Shown piece after piece: positions 1-7,701 of a stretch of 64,000 bases of DNA. Source of the DNA: Chlorobiaceae bacterium (GTDB taxonomy: Bacteria > Bacteroidota > Ignavibacteria > UBA10030 > SZUA-254). The notes under the pieces were generated by a model that had not been told where the DNA came from, made no database searches, and was given only the letters and a program-made list of their open reading frames with translations. The number at the start of each line of letters is the position of its first letter. Position 1 is the stretch's first letter. The position numbers were made by a program, and so were the translations under genes. The stretch is taken from assembly GCA_013824245.1 (NCBI GenBank), contig PNNN01000018.1:1-64000 (forward strand), given 5' to 3'.

Positions 1-50
1 CAGTATAGCACTTTAATCACAACACCACATCGTCTGGACTGCCTATCCAT

Positions 51-74
51 CACCAGACAGGAGTCTGGTGTTTT
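51..74 (+). terminator. Rho-independent terminator of an upstream plus-strand transcript
   Basis: A perfect 8-bp stem CACCAGAC/GTCTGGTG with the 4-nt loop AGGA is followed directly by TTTT. The gene it would terminate lies before the window. The short T run leaves some doubt. Confidence 0.55.
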
Positions 75-129
75 AACGGCTTAATAAAATATTTTTTTTC
101 ATTTTTGTTTCCTTTCTGTTTGAATAGTG

Positions 130-717
130 TTACTGTTTATTTTCTTTTATTAAAACTGTCAATTCGATTGTTTTCTTGATTAGTTTCTGCATCTGTAAAA
201 ATAATTTTTGATCGGATAGCGAGCCGTCCAATGCAAACGCTTCTTTGGCAGAGCGGATAAATAACTGCGGCTGAGGTGCAATTATAACATTGAGTGCGTT
301 CAATATTTGACGCAGATGCGCTTGCGCTCGCATTGTTCCAAAGAGTCCGTTTGATGCACCGAATATTGCAGCGGTTTTTCCATCAAGAATATTTTTACCG
401 GTCGATAACCAGTCAATTGCATTTTTTAACGCGCCCGAAATAGAATGGTTATATTCGGGTGTGGCAATAATCAACATATCCGCAGATTCTACTTTATTGC
501 GGAGTCGCTGAACTGCGTCCGGAAATCCGTTCGATTCAATATCTCCGTCGTACATGGGAATATTCAGTTCTTTCAGATCGATCTCATCTACATCAACACC
601 CATTTCAAGCGCAATCTTCTTTGCTGTCTGAAGGGCTTTCCGGTTAAACGATTCCCGTCTTAAGCTTCCCGAAATCCCCACAACTCTTAAGATAGATTTT
701 TCTTTAGTCATTACCAT
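130..717 (-). CDS. NADPH-dependent FMN reductase family protein
   Basis: A 195-residue flavodoxin-fold protein. The N-terminus has the FMN-phosphate loop GISGSLRRESFN and the middle has PEYNHSISGALKNAIDW, both typical of the NADPH-dependent FMN reductase/azoreductase-like family. Members reduce FMN, quinones, azo compounds or metals in the cytoplasm; the substrate here cannot be told from sequence. The gene overlaps the last 14 bp of the upstream MarR gene, so the two are co-transcribed and translationally coupled. That suggests a reductase controlled by a MarR sensor of oxidants or phenolic compounds (inference). Two in-frame ATGs, at 717 and 711, are possible starts. Confidence 0.88.
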   Translation of the reverse strand: MVMTKEKSILRVVGISGSLRRESFNRKALQTAKKIALEMGVDVDEIDLKELNIPMYDGDIESNGFPDAVQRLRNKVESADMLIIATPEYNHSISGALKNAIDWLSTGKNILDGKTAAIFGASNGLFGTMRAQAHLRQILNALNVIIAPQPQLFIRSAKEAFALDGSLSDQKLFLQMQKLIKKTIELTVLIKENKQ

Positions 718-1186
718 TACGGTTTTCAGGTAATTGTTCTTGCAAAGCCAAACCGAATTTTTTTAGAAGCGTTGCAAGTTGATCTTGTTCCACCGCGCTT
801 AATACAGACGTTATGGTCGTTATAAATTTTGCATGCTGAACAAATTTGTCCTTAAAAAACCGCTGACCTTTAGGCGTTAGACGAACCATTATTACGCGAC
901 GATCTTTTTTGCTTTGAATTCGTTCAACTAAATTTTCTTTCTCAAGATTATCAATAACGCAGGTAATATTTCCGCCGCTTACAAGCATCTTTTTAGATAA
1001 TTCACTGTGCTTTAAAGGACCTAGGTGTCCCAAACATTCAATGACGGCAAACTGCGGCTCTGTTAAACCGAATGTCCGGATATTTTCCGAGCTTAGCTTG
1101 CCGAATGTAGCATATGCCCTGGCTAACTTAATCCAAAGAGTTAATGCGGCATCTGCCTGTTTTCCGTATTTTTTAGTCGTTTTCAT
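704..1186 (-). CDS. MarR family transcriptional regulator
   Basis: A 160-residue winged-helix regulator. Features seen are the recognition-helix region LSKKMLVSGGNITCVIDNLE (about residues 83-102) and the beta-wing DRRVIMVRLTPKG that follows, in the usual MarR order with flanking dimerisation helices. MarR dimers normally bind a short palindrome in their own promoter and are released by phenolics or by oxidation. The gene is first of a two-gene unit with the FMN reductase. The small inverted repeat TTAGT-N5-ACTAA at 1247-1261, upstream of the start, is a possible operator. A single Cys sits in VIECLGHLG near the N-terminal half; whether it senses redox is unknown. Confidence 0.9.
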   Translation of the reverse strand: MKTTKKYGKQADAALTLWIKLARAYATFGKLSSENIRTFGLTEPQFAVIECLGHLGPLKHSELSKKMLVSGGNITCVIDNLEKENLVERIQSKKDRRVIMVRLTPKGQRFFKDKFVQHAKFITTITSVLSAVEQDQLATLLKKFGLALQEQLPENRNGND

Positions 1187-1246
1187 AGGTTATTCTTTAA
1201 ATTTAAATCATTGTAATTTGATATATATAACGTACCACAATTTTCA

Positions 1247-1261
1247 TTAGTTCCCGACTAA
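1247..1261. promoter_or_regulatory. Possible MarR operator between divergent genes
   Basis: The inverted repeat TTAGT-TCCCG-ACTAA lies in the 152-bp gap between the divergent MarR gene and the membrane-protein gene. Position and size fit a MarR half-site pair, but the arms are only 5 bp and could be chance. Confidence 0.25.
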
Positions 1262-1338
1262 ACACCGGAATTTTCCCTTCTAAATAATCCTTCTTATATT
1301 ATCCAAAACCATTAATCACATTTTAAGGAGATCTGTTT

Positions 1339-1914
1339 ATGAAGAAATTATTGCTCGGTTCGATCGTTGGGGGAATCATCCTTTTTGTTTGGAGCTGGCT
1401 TGCATGGACGCTTGTCCCTATCCACAGCGATACAATCCAGAATATCAACAATGAAGAAGCGGTTGTTACAGCTATGAGTGTTAATATGGACAAGAAGGGC
1501 GTTTATGTTTTTCCCGCAATGCCAACAACGCACGATCAAAATGCAGTCGATGAATATAACCAGAAATATCAACAAGGTCCGGTCGGTATGATTATATACG
1601 ATCCGCAAGGCGGCGATCCGATGCCGCCAAGTCAGATGATTATCGGTATTATCCTTGACATTCTTGCCGCGTTTATTGCCGGATGGTTTCTCTCTCGCAG
1701 TACTGCTGCCGCATCATCTTACTTGGGACGTGTAGTTTTTTGTGGAATGCTCGGTATTTTTTTGGCGCTGCTTTCACACATCGTAAATTGGAACTGGATG
1801 AACTACCCTCTCGATTATACTACTGCATGGACTTTAGATACAATTATTGGATGGATATTGGCTGGATTAGGAATTGCCGCGATTATCAAAATACCAAAAA
1901 CAGCAGAAGCATAA
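1339..1914 (+). CDS. Membrane protein of unknown function upstream of the octahaem cytochrome
   Basis: A 191-residue protein. An N-terminal hydrophobic segment (residues 4-27) is followed by a roughly 80-residue soluble loop and then three hydrophobic segments (about 98-120, 128-148, 163-185). I recognise no catalytic motif. A strong ribosome site AAGGAG (1324-1329) fixes the ATG. The stop is 22 bp before the start of the octahaem cytochrome, so they probably share a transcript. It could be a membrane partner of that cytochrome, but nothing in the sequence, such as haem motifs or quinol-site residues, proves this. Confidence 0.75.
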   Translation: MKKLLLGSIVGGIILFVWSWLAWTLVPIHSDTIQNINNEEAVVTAMSVNMDKKGVYVFPAMPTTHDQNAVDEYNQKYQQGPVGMIIYDPQGGDPMPPSQMIIGIILDILAAFIAGWFLSRSTAAASSYLGRVVFCGMLGIFLALLSHIVNWNWMNYPLDYTTAWTLDTIIGWILAGLGIAAIIKIPKTAEA

Positions 1915-1936
1915 AATAATTATATCGGAGATATTT

Positions 1937-3241
1937 ATGAAGACATTTAATTCTATCTCAATAATATTGATCTTTATAATTTTCTTACTCGTACCCAATT
2001 CAGTGCTCGCTCAGCAGGATGAAAGCAAAACTTGTATCACCTGCCATTCACTTCAGGGAATGGGTGCAAGCATCGTACAAATGTGGAAAGACAGCAAACA
2101 CTTTCAGAACGGAGTTGGATGTTACGATTGTCATAAAGCAGAAGCCGCCGATGTTGATGGATTTGATCATAATGGTAAACGTATTGCGACCATCGTCTCT
2201 CCAAAAGATTGCGCACAGTGTCATGAGCAAGAAGTTGCAGAATCCGAAGGCAGTCATCATGCAAAGGGGGCGCAATTCATCGGCTCACTTGACAACATTC
2301 TTGGTGAGATTGTTGAAGGAGCCGCGGCGGCAAACTCCGGATGCCGTCAATGCCACGGAAGCATTGTGCTGGTTGATAAGAACGGAAAGCTTGATGCAAG
2401 AGCTTGGCCCAACACAGGCATTGGCCGTGTAAATCCCGACGGCTCAAAAGGTTCGTGCACTGCATGTCATTCAAGACACAGCTTCTCAGTAGCACAAGCG
2501 CGTCAACCCGAATCGTGTGGAAAGTGCCATATGGGTCCTGATCATCCACAGATGGAAATCTATAATGAATCAAAACATGGAATAAAATTCAATGCGGTTA
2601 GAAGCACGGGCGCTATGAATCTGGAAAAAAGTGATTGGGTCGTTGGAAAAGATTACACCGCCGCACCGACTTGCGTTACATGCCACATGAGCGCAACGCC
2701 AACACAAAAAGTTCACCACGATGTCGGCAGAAGAATTAGCTGGACGCTTCGCCCACCAGTTTCAATAAAATTGGATAGTGCAGAAGTACGTCGCGATAGA
2801 ATGAAAAATGCTTGCCTGCAGTGCCACGCAAAAGAACATACAGAAAACTTCTTCACTCAATATGATGAAGCAGTGGTACTTTACAACGAAAAGTTCGGAA
2901 AACCGACTAAAGCAATCATGGATAAATTTTATGCTGACGGCAAACTGACGAAGACTCCGTTTGATGAAGAACTTGAGTGGGTTTATTATGAACTCTGGCA
3001 TCATGAAGGAAGACGCGCACGAATGGGCGCCTCGATGATGGGACCCGACTTCACTCAATGGCACGGCTTCTATGAAGTAGCAAAACATTTTTATAATAAA
3101 TTCATTCCTGACGCTGAGAAAATTCAAAAGGGTTCGACCAAAGATGTTATGGATTCAGAATTTCATAAATGGAAGAAGGGCTTAACCGACGAGCAGAAGA
3201 AGGAAATACTTGATTTCTATAAGAAGCGGTATGGGGAATAA
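1937..3241 (+). CDS. Octaheme cytochrome c of the hydroxylamine oxidoreductase (HAO) family
   Basis: A 434-residue secreted protein. A signal peptide (hydrophobic residues 7-24, ending in LAQQ) is followed by eight CxxCH haem sites at residues 33, 62, 92, 136, 174, 194, 246 and 293, then a helical C-terminal domain without haems. The block VHHDVGRRISWTLRPPVS and the C-terminal WHHEGRRARMG...QWHG match the HAO/epsilon-HAO family. The fourth haem would be the catalytic P460-type site. Members oxidise hydroxylamine or hydrazine, or run in reverse and reduce nitrite. Position 372 is Phe in GPDFTQWHG, where I expect catalytic oxidases to have the cross-linking Tyr, which would favour the reductive type (inference). 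The ATG at 1937 has GGAG 6 bp upstream and opens at the signal peptide; a longer in-frame start at 1874 is less likely. Confidence 0.88.
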   Translation: MKTFNSISIILIFIIFLLVPNSVLAQQDESKTCITCHSLQGMGASIVQMWKDSKHFQNGVGCYDCHKAEAADVDGFDHNGKRIATIVSPKDCAQCHEQEVAESEGSHHAKGAQFIGSLDNILGEIVEGAAAANSGCRQCHGSIVLVDKNGKLDARAWPNTGIGRVNPDGSKGSCTACHSRHSFSVAQARQPESCGKCHMGPDHPQMEIYNESKHGIKFNAVRSTGAMNLEKSDWVVGKDYTAAPTCVTCHMSATPTQKVHHDVGRRISWTLRPPVSIKLDSAEVRRDRMKNACLQCHAKEHTENFFTQYDEAVVLYNEKFGKPTKAIMDKFYADGKLTKTPFDEELEWVYYELWHHEGRRARMGASMMGPDFTQWHGFYEVAKHFYNKFIPDAEKIQKGSTKDVMDSEFHKWKKGLTDEQKKEILDFYKKRYGE

Positions 3242-3244
3242 TCA

Positions 3245-3275
3245 TTGTAGGTCGATGAGTCTCATCGACCTACAA
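3245..3275 (+). terminator. Long perfect hairpin after the octahaem cytochrome gene
   Basis: TTGTAGGTCGATGAG and its exact reverse complement are separated by one T, giving a stem of at least 13 bp with a 5-nt loop, 4 bp after the cytochrome stop. No T-run follows, so it may act as a 3'-end stabilising hairpin or be a dispersed palindromic repeat rather than a true intrinsic terminator. Confidence 0.5.
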
Positions 3276-3291
3276 TCCTAATAAATGAATT

Positions 3292-3981
3292 ATGACGGTA
3301 AAACAAATTCTTTCTCGGCTTGAATCTTTGGGCAATCCTAAAAATGTTGCCGGCATGGCTCGCTACGGTATCGTTGCAAAAAAAGCTTTTGGTGTATCCG
3401 CGCCTGCTCTTCGTGCAATCGCAAAAGAAGTCGGACATAACCATAAATTGGCGTTCAAATTATGGGCAACAGAAATTTATGATGCCCGGATTCTGGCGGC
3501 ATTTATCGATGATCCGAAACTTGTTACAGAAGAACAAATGAATCGTTGGATAAAAGATTTCGACAACTGGGCGATTTGCGATGGTGTGTGTCTTCATCTA
3601 TTTCGTAAAACTCCTTTCGCTTGGACAAAAGCCAAGCAATGGACAAAAAGGAAAGAAGAATTTGTTAAACGTGCCGGCTTTACACTAATGGCAACATTGG
3701 CAGTTCACGATAAAGAAGCCGGTGATAAGAAATTCTTTCAACTTCTCCAGATTATTAAGCGTGCCTCAACCGACGAACGTAATGGCGTAAAGAAAGCTGT
3801 CAACTGGGCACTGCGGCAAATTGGGAAACGAAATCTTATCCTGAACAAATCAGCAATTCAAACATCAAAAGAGATTAAGGAACTCGATTCACCATCGGCA
3901 AGATGGATTGCAGGTGATGCGTTGAGAGAATTAGCAGGTGATGCTGTTAGAAAAAGATTATTAAATAATGTTAGCCAATAG
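3292..3981 (+). CDS. AlkD-like DNA alkylation repair protein (HEAT-repeat glycosylase)
   Basis: A 229-residue all-helical protein of the AlkC/AlkD DNA alkylation repair family. These HEAT-like DNA glycosylases remove positively charged N3- and N7-alkylpurines without base flipping. Recognisable blocks are the N-terminal YGIVAKKAFGVSAPALRAIA, the central KDFDNWAICDGVC with the Trp/Asp of the DNA-binding concave face, and the C-terminal VKKAVNWALRQIGKRN. Length fits the family. The last 14 bp overlap the next gene. A diverged second copy of its 3' end lies at 4761-4942, beyond the methyltransferase gene. Confidence 0.9.
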   Translation: MTVKQILSRLESLGNPKNVAGMARYGIVAKKAFGVSAPALRAIAKEVGHNHKLAFKLWATEIYDARILAAFIDDPKLVTEEQMNRWIKDFDNWAICDGVCLHLFRKTPFAWTKAKQWTKRKEEFVKRAGFTLMATLAVHDKEAGDKKFFQLLQIIKRASTDERNGVKKAVNWALRQIGKRNLILNKSAIQTSKEIKELDSPSARWIAGDALRELAGDAVRKRLLNNVSQ

Positions 3982-4744
3982 TGAGAAATCAATAGCCGAC
4001 TCGCTGGAAGTAAACAAGAGGCTGCTTCCTCACATGCCATTTCTTTTGCAGGATCTTTGGGTTTTGGGTAGTTCTGCAGATCAAATAATCGAGGTTGTTG
4101 GTTCTCTTAAGAGCTTATCTCCATTGAAGAAGATACTCGATATTGGCTGCGGCAAGGGGGCAGTTTCTATCCAGCTAGTTGCAAGATATGGATTTCAAGC
4201 GGTCGGAATTGATGCTATGTCTCCCTTCCTTGAAGAAGCTGAGAAAAAGGGGAGCGAGCGCAACGTATCGCATTTATGCCAATTTATTAATCAAGATATA
4301 CGTGAATATGTATCGAATGATCACGATTATGATTTAGTTATACTTGCCGCATTGGGTGGGATCTTTGGCTCGTTTCAGAATACAATCGCTAAGATGCGAA
4401 CTCAAGTACACTCAGGCGGTTTTATGATAATAGATGATGGTTACCTTAAAAAAGGGAATCATCTTAATAGAAAAAGTTACGGTCATTACAAAAATTATGA
4501 TAATACAATTTGGGAGTTAACTTTTTTCGGAGATCGGATAATAAACCAAGTCGACACATCGGAAGTAAGTAAAAATATAAATCGAGAATATCTTGATTTA
4601 ATTAAAAGACGAGGTGAAGAACTCATATCAAAACACCGTGAGTTAAAAAAAGATATAAATGATTACATTCGCCTTCAAGAAGAAGAGTGCGATGTTTTAG
4701 AAAATGATATCGAGGGTGCATTATGGGTGATTCGAAAAAGATAA
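3968..4744 (+). CDS. Class I SAM-dependent methyltransferase
   Basis: A 258-residue Rossmann methyltransferase. Motif I is KKILDIGCGKGAVSIQLV, followed by the acidic loop VGIDAMSPFLEEA, the QDIRE adenine-contact segment, and a strand-4 region DLVILAALGGIFG. The C-terminal 60 residues are charged and probably coiled-coil. The substrate is unknown. The start overlaps the alkD-like gene. The inserted stretch is bounded by near-identical 9-mers GTTAGCCAA (from 3970) and GTTAGGCAA (from 4755), with an alkD fragment beyond the second, so the gene probably arrived by recombination. Confidence 0.85.
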   Translation: MLANSEKSIADSLEVNKRLLPHMPFLLQDLWVLGSSADQIIEVVGSLKSLSPLKKILDIGCGKGAVSIQLVARYGFQAVGIDAMSPFLEEAEKKGSERNVSHLCQFINQDIREYVSNDHDYDLVILAALGGIFGSFQNTIAKMRTQVHSGGFMIIDDGYLKKGNHLNRKSYGHYKNYDNTIWELTFFGDRIINQVDTSEVSKNINREYLDLIKRRGEELISKHRELKKDINDYIRLQEEECDVLENDIEGALWVIRKR

Positions 4745-4760
4745 ACGTAACGGTGTTAGG

Positions 4761-4942
4761 CAACTGTTAACTGGGCGCTTCGGCAAACTGGAAAACGAAA
4801 TCTGGTCTTGAACAAAACGGCAATTCAATCTGCAAAAGAGATTAAGAAAATTGATTCACCTGCGGCACGATGGATTGCGGGTGATGCGCTGAGAGAGTTA
4901 ACAGGTGATGCTGTACAGACGAGATTAAAAAATAAACAGTAA
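4761..4942 (+). pseudogene. Remnant of a second alkD-like gene (3' end only)
   Basis: Translating this stretch gives AVNWALRQTGKRN...KEIKKIDSPAARWIAGDALRELTGDAV and a stop at 4940-4942. It is collinear with the last 60 codons of the intact AlkD-like gene at 3292-3981 and clearly diverged from it by many third-position changes. There is no start and nothing of the first 170 codons. It is either the stump of a tandem paralogue or the old 3' end displaced when the upstream allele plus methyltransferase recombined in. Confidence 0.85.
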
Positions 4943-4948
4943 TGTTTC

Positions 4949-5323
4949 TTATCCGATATCTGTTATTTCCGGTGATGAGCGACGGTGTTCACGTATGGAT
5001 TTAAAACCCAGGATTATAATTACTATTCCGGCGGCAATAATTGCGCCGTATTCAATTAACGCACCGCTAAGATAACCCATTGCATATTCAGGAAGTTTGT
5101 GTGCTACTATAAGGTGTGACAAGACCGTACCAATACCAATAATAATCAGGACAGTGCCTACGGCAATATTCAGCCAGCATTCCAATTGTGATAATTTTGG
5201 TTTTGGTTTCGGCATCTCTTTTCCCATGCGGAGATATTCTAACGATTCCATAAAAACGTGGCGCCGTTCTTGTCGCTCAAGTATAACAGATACTAATATT
5301 GCTGTTGCAATAATTATTATCAT
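4949..5323 (-). CDS. Small membrane protein, unknown function
   Basis: 124 residues starting MIIIIATAILVSVILERQER: one N-terminal membrane helix with a basic stop, a short cytoplasmic piece rich in Lys/Pro, then two further hydrophobic segments (about residues 50-70 and 80-105). The ATG at 5323 overlaps the stop of the upstream membrane-protein gene in an ATGA junction, which decides this start over a longer open frame. Arrangement next to a divergent ECF sigma/anti-sigma pair suggests a regulated envelope function; no family recognised. Confidence 0.7.
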   Translation of the reverse strand: MIIIIATAILVSVILERQERRHVFMESLEYLRMGKEMPKPKPKLSQLECWLNIAVGTVLIIIGIGTVLSHLIVAHKLPEYAMGYLSGALIEYGAIIAAGIVIIILGFKSIREHRRSSPEITDIG

Positions 5324-5649
5324 ATCAATTCTTTTTGCTTGTTTGCATTTCGATATGCTTTTATATCTCTCTTCAACATGAGGATAAGAAGTAACAGCAA
5401 GATGAAATATATTAGCGTCATTGGTGTGAATCTTAATCCAATGAATAATACGCACATGCCGACCAATAATACGGCAACAAATGCGGTGAAGATAATTTTC
5501 GAAATGTCGGGACCACGTTGAGTTTCCTTCGGTTCTATATCCCGCTTTAACAGTTCCAATCTTTCTCTGTGTAACTGCTCACGCCGATGATATACAAAAA
5601 TAGCATATATGATGATACCGAGCGGAATAATATATTGTGTATAATCCAT
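5320..5649 (-). CDS. Small membrane protein, unknown function
   Basis: 109 residues starting MDYTQYIIPLGIIIYAIFVY: one N-terminal helix, a charged stretch HRREQLHRERLELLKRDIEP, then two tightly spaced hydrophobic segments. The layout (helix, RRE/RERLELL amphipathic stretch, two helices) resembles small DUF6249-like membrane proteins, which I offer only tentatively. It is co-translated with the following gene through an ATGA overlap and lies divergent to the ECF sigma gene, with a shared 113-bp promoter region. Confidence 0.68.
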   Translation of the reverse strand: MDYTQYIIPLGIIIYAIFVYHRREQLHRERLELLKRDIEPKETQRGPDISKIIFTAFVAVLLVGMCVLFIGLRFTPMTLIYFILLLLLILMLKRDIKAYRNANKQKELI

Positions 5650-5676
5650 TTTATATTTCAATTCTTTATCTGTTAT

Positions 5677-5740
5677 ATTAGACTACGAGCAATCTCGATT
5701 TCTTTCATCTGAAAGAAAATTATTAAAAATAATGTCTAAT
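5677..5740. promoter_or_regulatory. Nested inverted repeats in the divergent ECF promoter region
   Basis: ATTAGAC (5677-5683) and GTCTAAT (5734-5740) form an outer inverted repeat around an inner perfect 8-bp hairpin TTTCTTTC-ATCT-GAAAGAAA (5699-5718). The pair sits between the divergent membrane-protein and sigma-factor genes and could be an operator or an overlapping promoter pair. Confidence 0.35.
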
Positions 5741-5762
5741 TGAATAAAGGAATAATTATACA

Positions 5763-6287
5763 TTGACATCTGATCACGATTTTAGTGTTATCGTAAAGGA
5801 GTTTGCTGAGCGTGTTTATAATCATGCTTATCGGATGCTTGGTTCGCGTGAAAATGCAGAAGAAGCAACGCAAGATGTATTCCTTAAAATACATAAGGGT
5901 TTGATTAATTTTCGCGGAGACGCTCAAATCTCAACGTGGATATGGAGAATAACGACAAATGTGTGTTTGACTCGTCTTGCGAATAAAACTAAAAACACAT
6001 TCCCTGTTGAGTATGATCCCATAAATGAAATAGCCGATGACAATCGTACCGCAAATCCGGAAAAGATTTTTCTATGTCGCGAAGATCACGAGGAACTTGC
6101 CCGGTCAATTAATAAATTATCTCCAAAAGAAGCTGCCGCGATAACACTATTTTATCTGGAAGATATGAATTATACAGAAATCTCCGATATACTTGAAATC
6201 CCGATGGGTTCCGTGGCAACGGTTTTGCACAGAGGAAGAGAAAAACTTCGTGCTTTGATATTAAAAAGTGAAGGAATAAAACTATGA
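5763..6287 (+). CDS. ECF-subfamily RNA polymerase sigma factor (RpoE-like)
   Basis: A 174-residue extracytoplasmic-function sigma factor. Region 2 is visible as YNHAYRMLGSRENAEEATQD plus STWIWRITTNVCLTRL (about residues 20-78), and region 4 as INKLSPKEAAAITLFYLEDM followed by the helix-turn-helix YTEISDILEIPMGSVATVLH (about 115-160). It would direct RNA polymerase to envelope-stress type promoters. The start is TTG; no ATG precedes region 2 in frame. The stop overlaps the anti-sigma ATG (ATGA), the usual arrangement for a sigma/anti-sigma pair. Confidence 0.92.
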   Translation: MTSDHDFSVIVKEFAERVYNHAYRMLGSRENAEEATQDVFLKIHKGLINFRGDAQISTWIWRITTNVCLTRLANKTKNTFPVEYDPINEIADDNRTANPEKIFLCREDHEELARSINKLSPKEAAAITLFYLEDMNYTEISDILEIPMGSVATVLHRGREKLRALILKSEGIKL

Positions 6288-6700
6288 CTTGTGAAAATTT
6301 TCAACAAGAGTTGAATCTTCTGTTAGATAAAGGTTCGGCTAAAGCTCTCCCCGACGAAATGCAGAATCATCTCAGTACATGCAGCCACTGCAACGGGTAC
6401 CGAAATTCTATACTCTCTCTTCATGAACAGTTATCCCTAATACCGCGAGCCAAACCTTCGAAGGGTTTGATGAATCAACTTCTGTCGATAGAAACAACAG
6501 TTAATGAAATACCTGCACTCTTAAGTTGGAAGTACGATGTAAAACGGGCGCTGATTTTCCTGAGTCCAATTGTACTTATATTCTTATCAAATTATTTACC
6601 AACTCTCGTTGGCACTTTGATTAATCTTGGAATTCTTACCGCGGGACTTGTTTTTATATTAACTACAATATTAAAGCCGATGTTCTTCTCGCGATACTGA
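6284..6700 (+). CDS. Membrane-anchored anti-sigma factor with HC2 zinc finger
   Basis: A 138-residue protein. The N-terminal domain carries H29-x3-C33-x2-C36 (HLSTCSHC), the zinc-binding motif of ZAS/zf-HC2 anti-sigma factors, with C3 as possible fourth ligand. Two hydrophobic segments follow (about 87-105 and 108-128), which would anchor it in the inner membrane with the finger inside. It probably holds the co-encoded sigma factor inactive until a signal releases it. The very short extracytoplasmic part means the sensing step is not obvious. Confidence 0.85.
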   Translation: MTCENFQQELNLLLDKGSAKALPDEMQNHLSTCSHCNGYRNSILSLHEQLSLIPRAKPSKGLMNQLLSIETTVNEIPALLSWKYDVKRALIFLSPIVLIFLSNYLPTLVGTLINLGILTAGLVFILTTILKPMFFSRY

Positions 6701-6747
6701 TTTATAAATTATATCCTTCTTCAACAAGATATCCAAGGAATTCGACT

Positions 6748-7563
6748 TCAATGTATATTAATCGAGTCTGCCGTTGCAAGTTTAACCTTCGACCAAAGTT
6801 TTAGCGGTTCCGGTCTATCTCCTTTACCTAATCTTGGCTCACCGCCGCTCATCCCTCCACCTCTTCGTCCGCCCATGCCACCTCCACCCTGACCACCGCC
6901 CATTTTCTGCCTATCGCCGCGCCCACCGGGCATCTCATTACTTAGCGTCTCCACTCCTACGCCGATGGTTGATCCTGCGGTTGTACCGATAACATATGGC
7001 TGAGTTCCTTTATCTGTAATTGGAATTTTCATTTCGTAAACAAGCAAACCGCGTGAGAAGCGGAGAACAACATCAATTCCACCTGTTTCCTGTTTTCGCA
7101 TCCGAATATGCTCGCCCTCTGTTGGTCCATAGATATCAAGTTCATCGGAAAAATTTTCAGGAAACACCGGCAAGGAATCGCGCGAGAAATTTTGCTCTTG
7201 CATCTTGCGCCTCCTATCCCCCGACATATCCATCATATCCATACCAAGCGGATAGTGAACACCAAATATTTTTTCTTCTTCTCCGCTCCGATCAAACCAA
7301 ACAGTCAAACCGCTAAACGCAACCTGGCGCTGTAGCGCTCTGTCGCTTATCGTGAGTGAGAAATAAAGATAGTTTTCATCGTTCATAAAACCGACAAGGA
7401 CATTATCCAGATCTTTAATGATCCACGTTTTGCCCTGCCAATCTTCACTGCTGCCGTCGATCTTTACATCGCAATCGCGCCAATAGCTTTTAATTTCGAG
7501 TGATTTGCAGCCGGAGAAAAGTGTCAGCGAAAAGATAATGAAGTGGAGAACGTATTTTTTCAT
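6748..7563 (-). CDS. Lipoprotein with CBM9-like/DOMON-type domain and Gly-Met-rich tail
   Basis: 271 residues starting MKKYVLHFIIFSL with lipobox LFSGC (Cys19), so an exported lipoprotein. Residues about 30-190 resemble the family 9 carbohydrate-binding-like fold: DVKIDGSSEDWQGK, then NYLYFSLTISD and GLTVWFDRSG. Such domains occur in sugar- or haem-binding exported proteins. A stretch from about residue 215 is rich in Gly, Met and Arg (GGGQGGGGMGGRRGGGMSGG) and is probably disordered. The gene is monocistronic by context and divergent to the methyltransferase gene. Start chosen at the signal peptide; an upstream in-frame ATG at 7617 would give a non-signal N-terminus. Confidence 0.75.
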   Translation of the reverse strand: MKKYVLHFIIFSLTLFSGCKSLEIKSYWRDCDVKIDGSSEDWQGKTWIIKDLDNVLVGFMNDENYLYFSLTISDRALQRQVAFSGLTVWFDRSGEEEKIFGVHYPLGMDMMDMSGDRRRKMQEQNFSRDSLPVFPENFSDELDIYGPTEGEHIRMRKQETGGIDVVLRFSRGLLVYEMKIPITDKGTQPYVIGTTAGSTIGVGVETLSNEMPGGRGDRQKMGGGQGGGGMGGRRGGGMSGGEPRLGKGDRPEPLKLWSKVKLATADSINIH

Positions 7564-7701
7564 CGTATTCAAATTTTTATTTCTTTTTTGTTTTCTTACA
7601 TTTGACAGAGTATTCATCTTAAAGTTTAATTAATTTTGAATTTGTTCAATAATATATCTATTTTCTATCAAATTATTTTCCAAACAATACTAAAGGCGTA
7701 T

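Noticed and set aside
1874-1936. Longer N-terminus of the octahaem cytochrome
   Set aside because: It would overlap the upstream membrane-protein gene by 41 bp and place the signal peptide internally; ATG 1937 has a ribosome site.
4690-4765. attC site at the end of the methyltransferase gene
   Set aside because: GTTAGGC at 4755 looks like an R' box, but I could find no pairing left box or palindrome within 140 bp. Kept only as a flanking-repeat observation.
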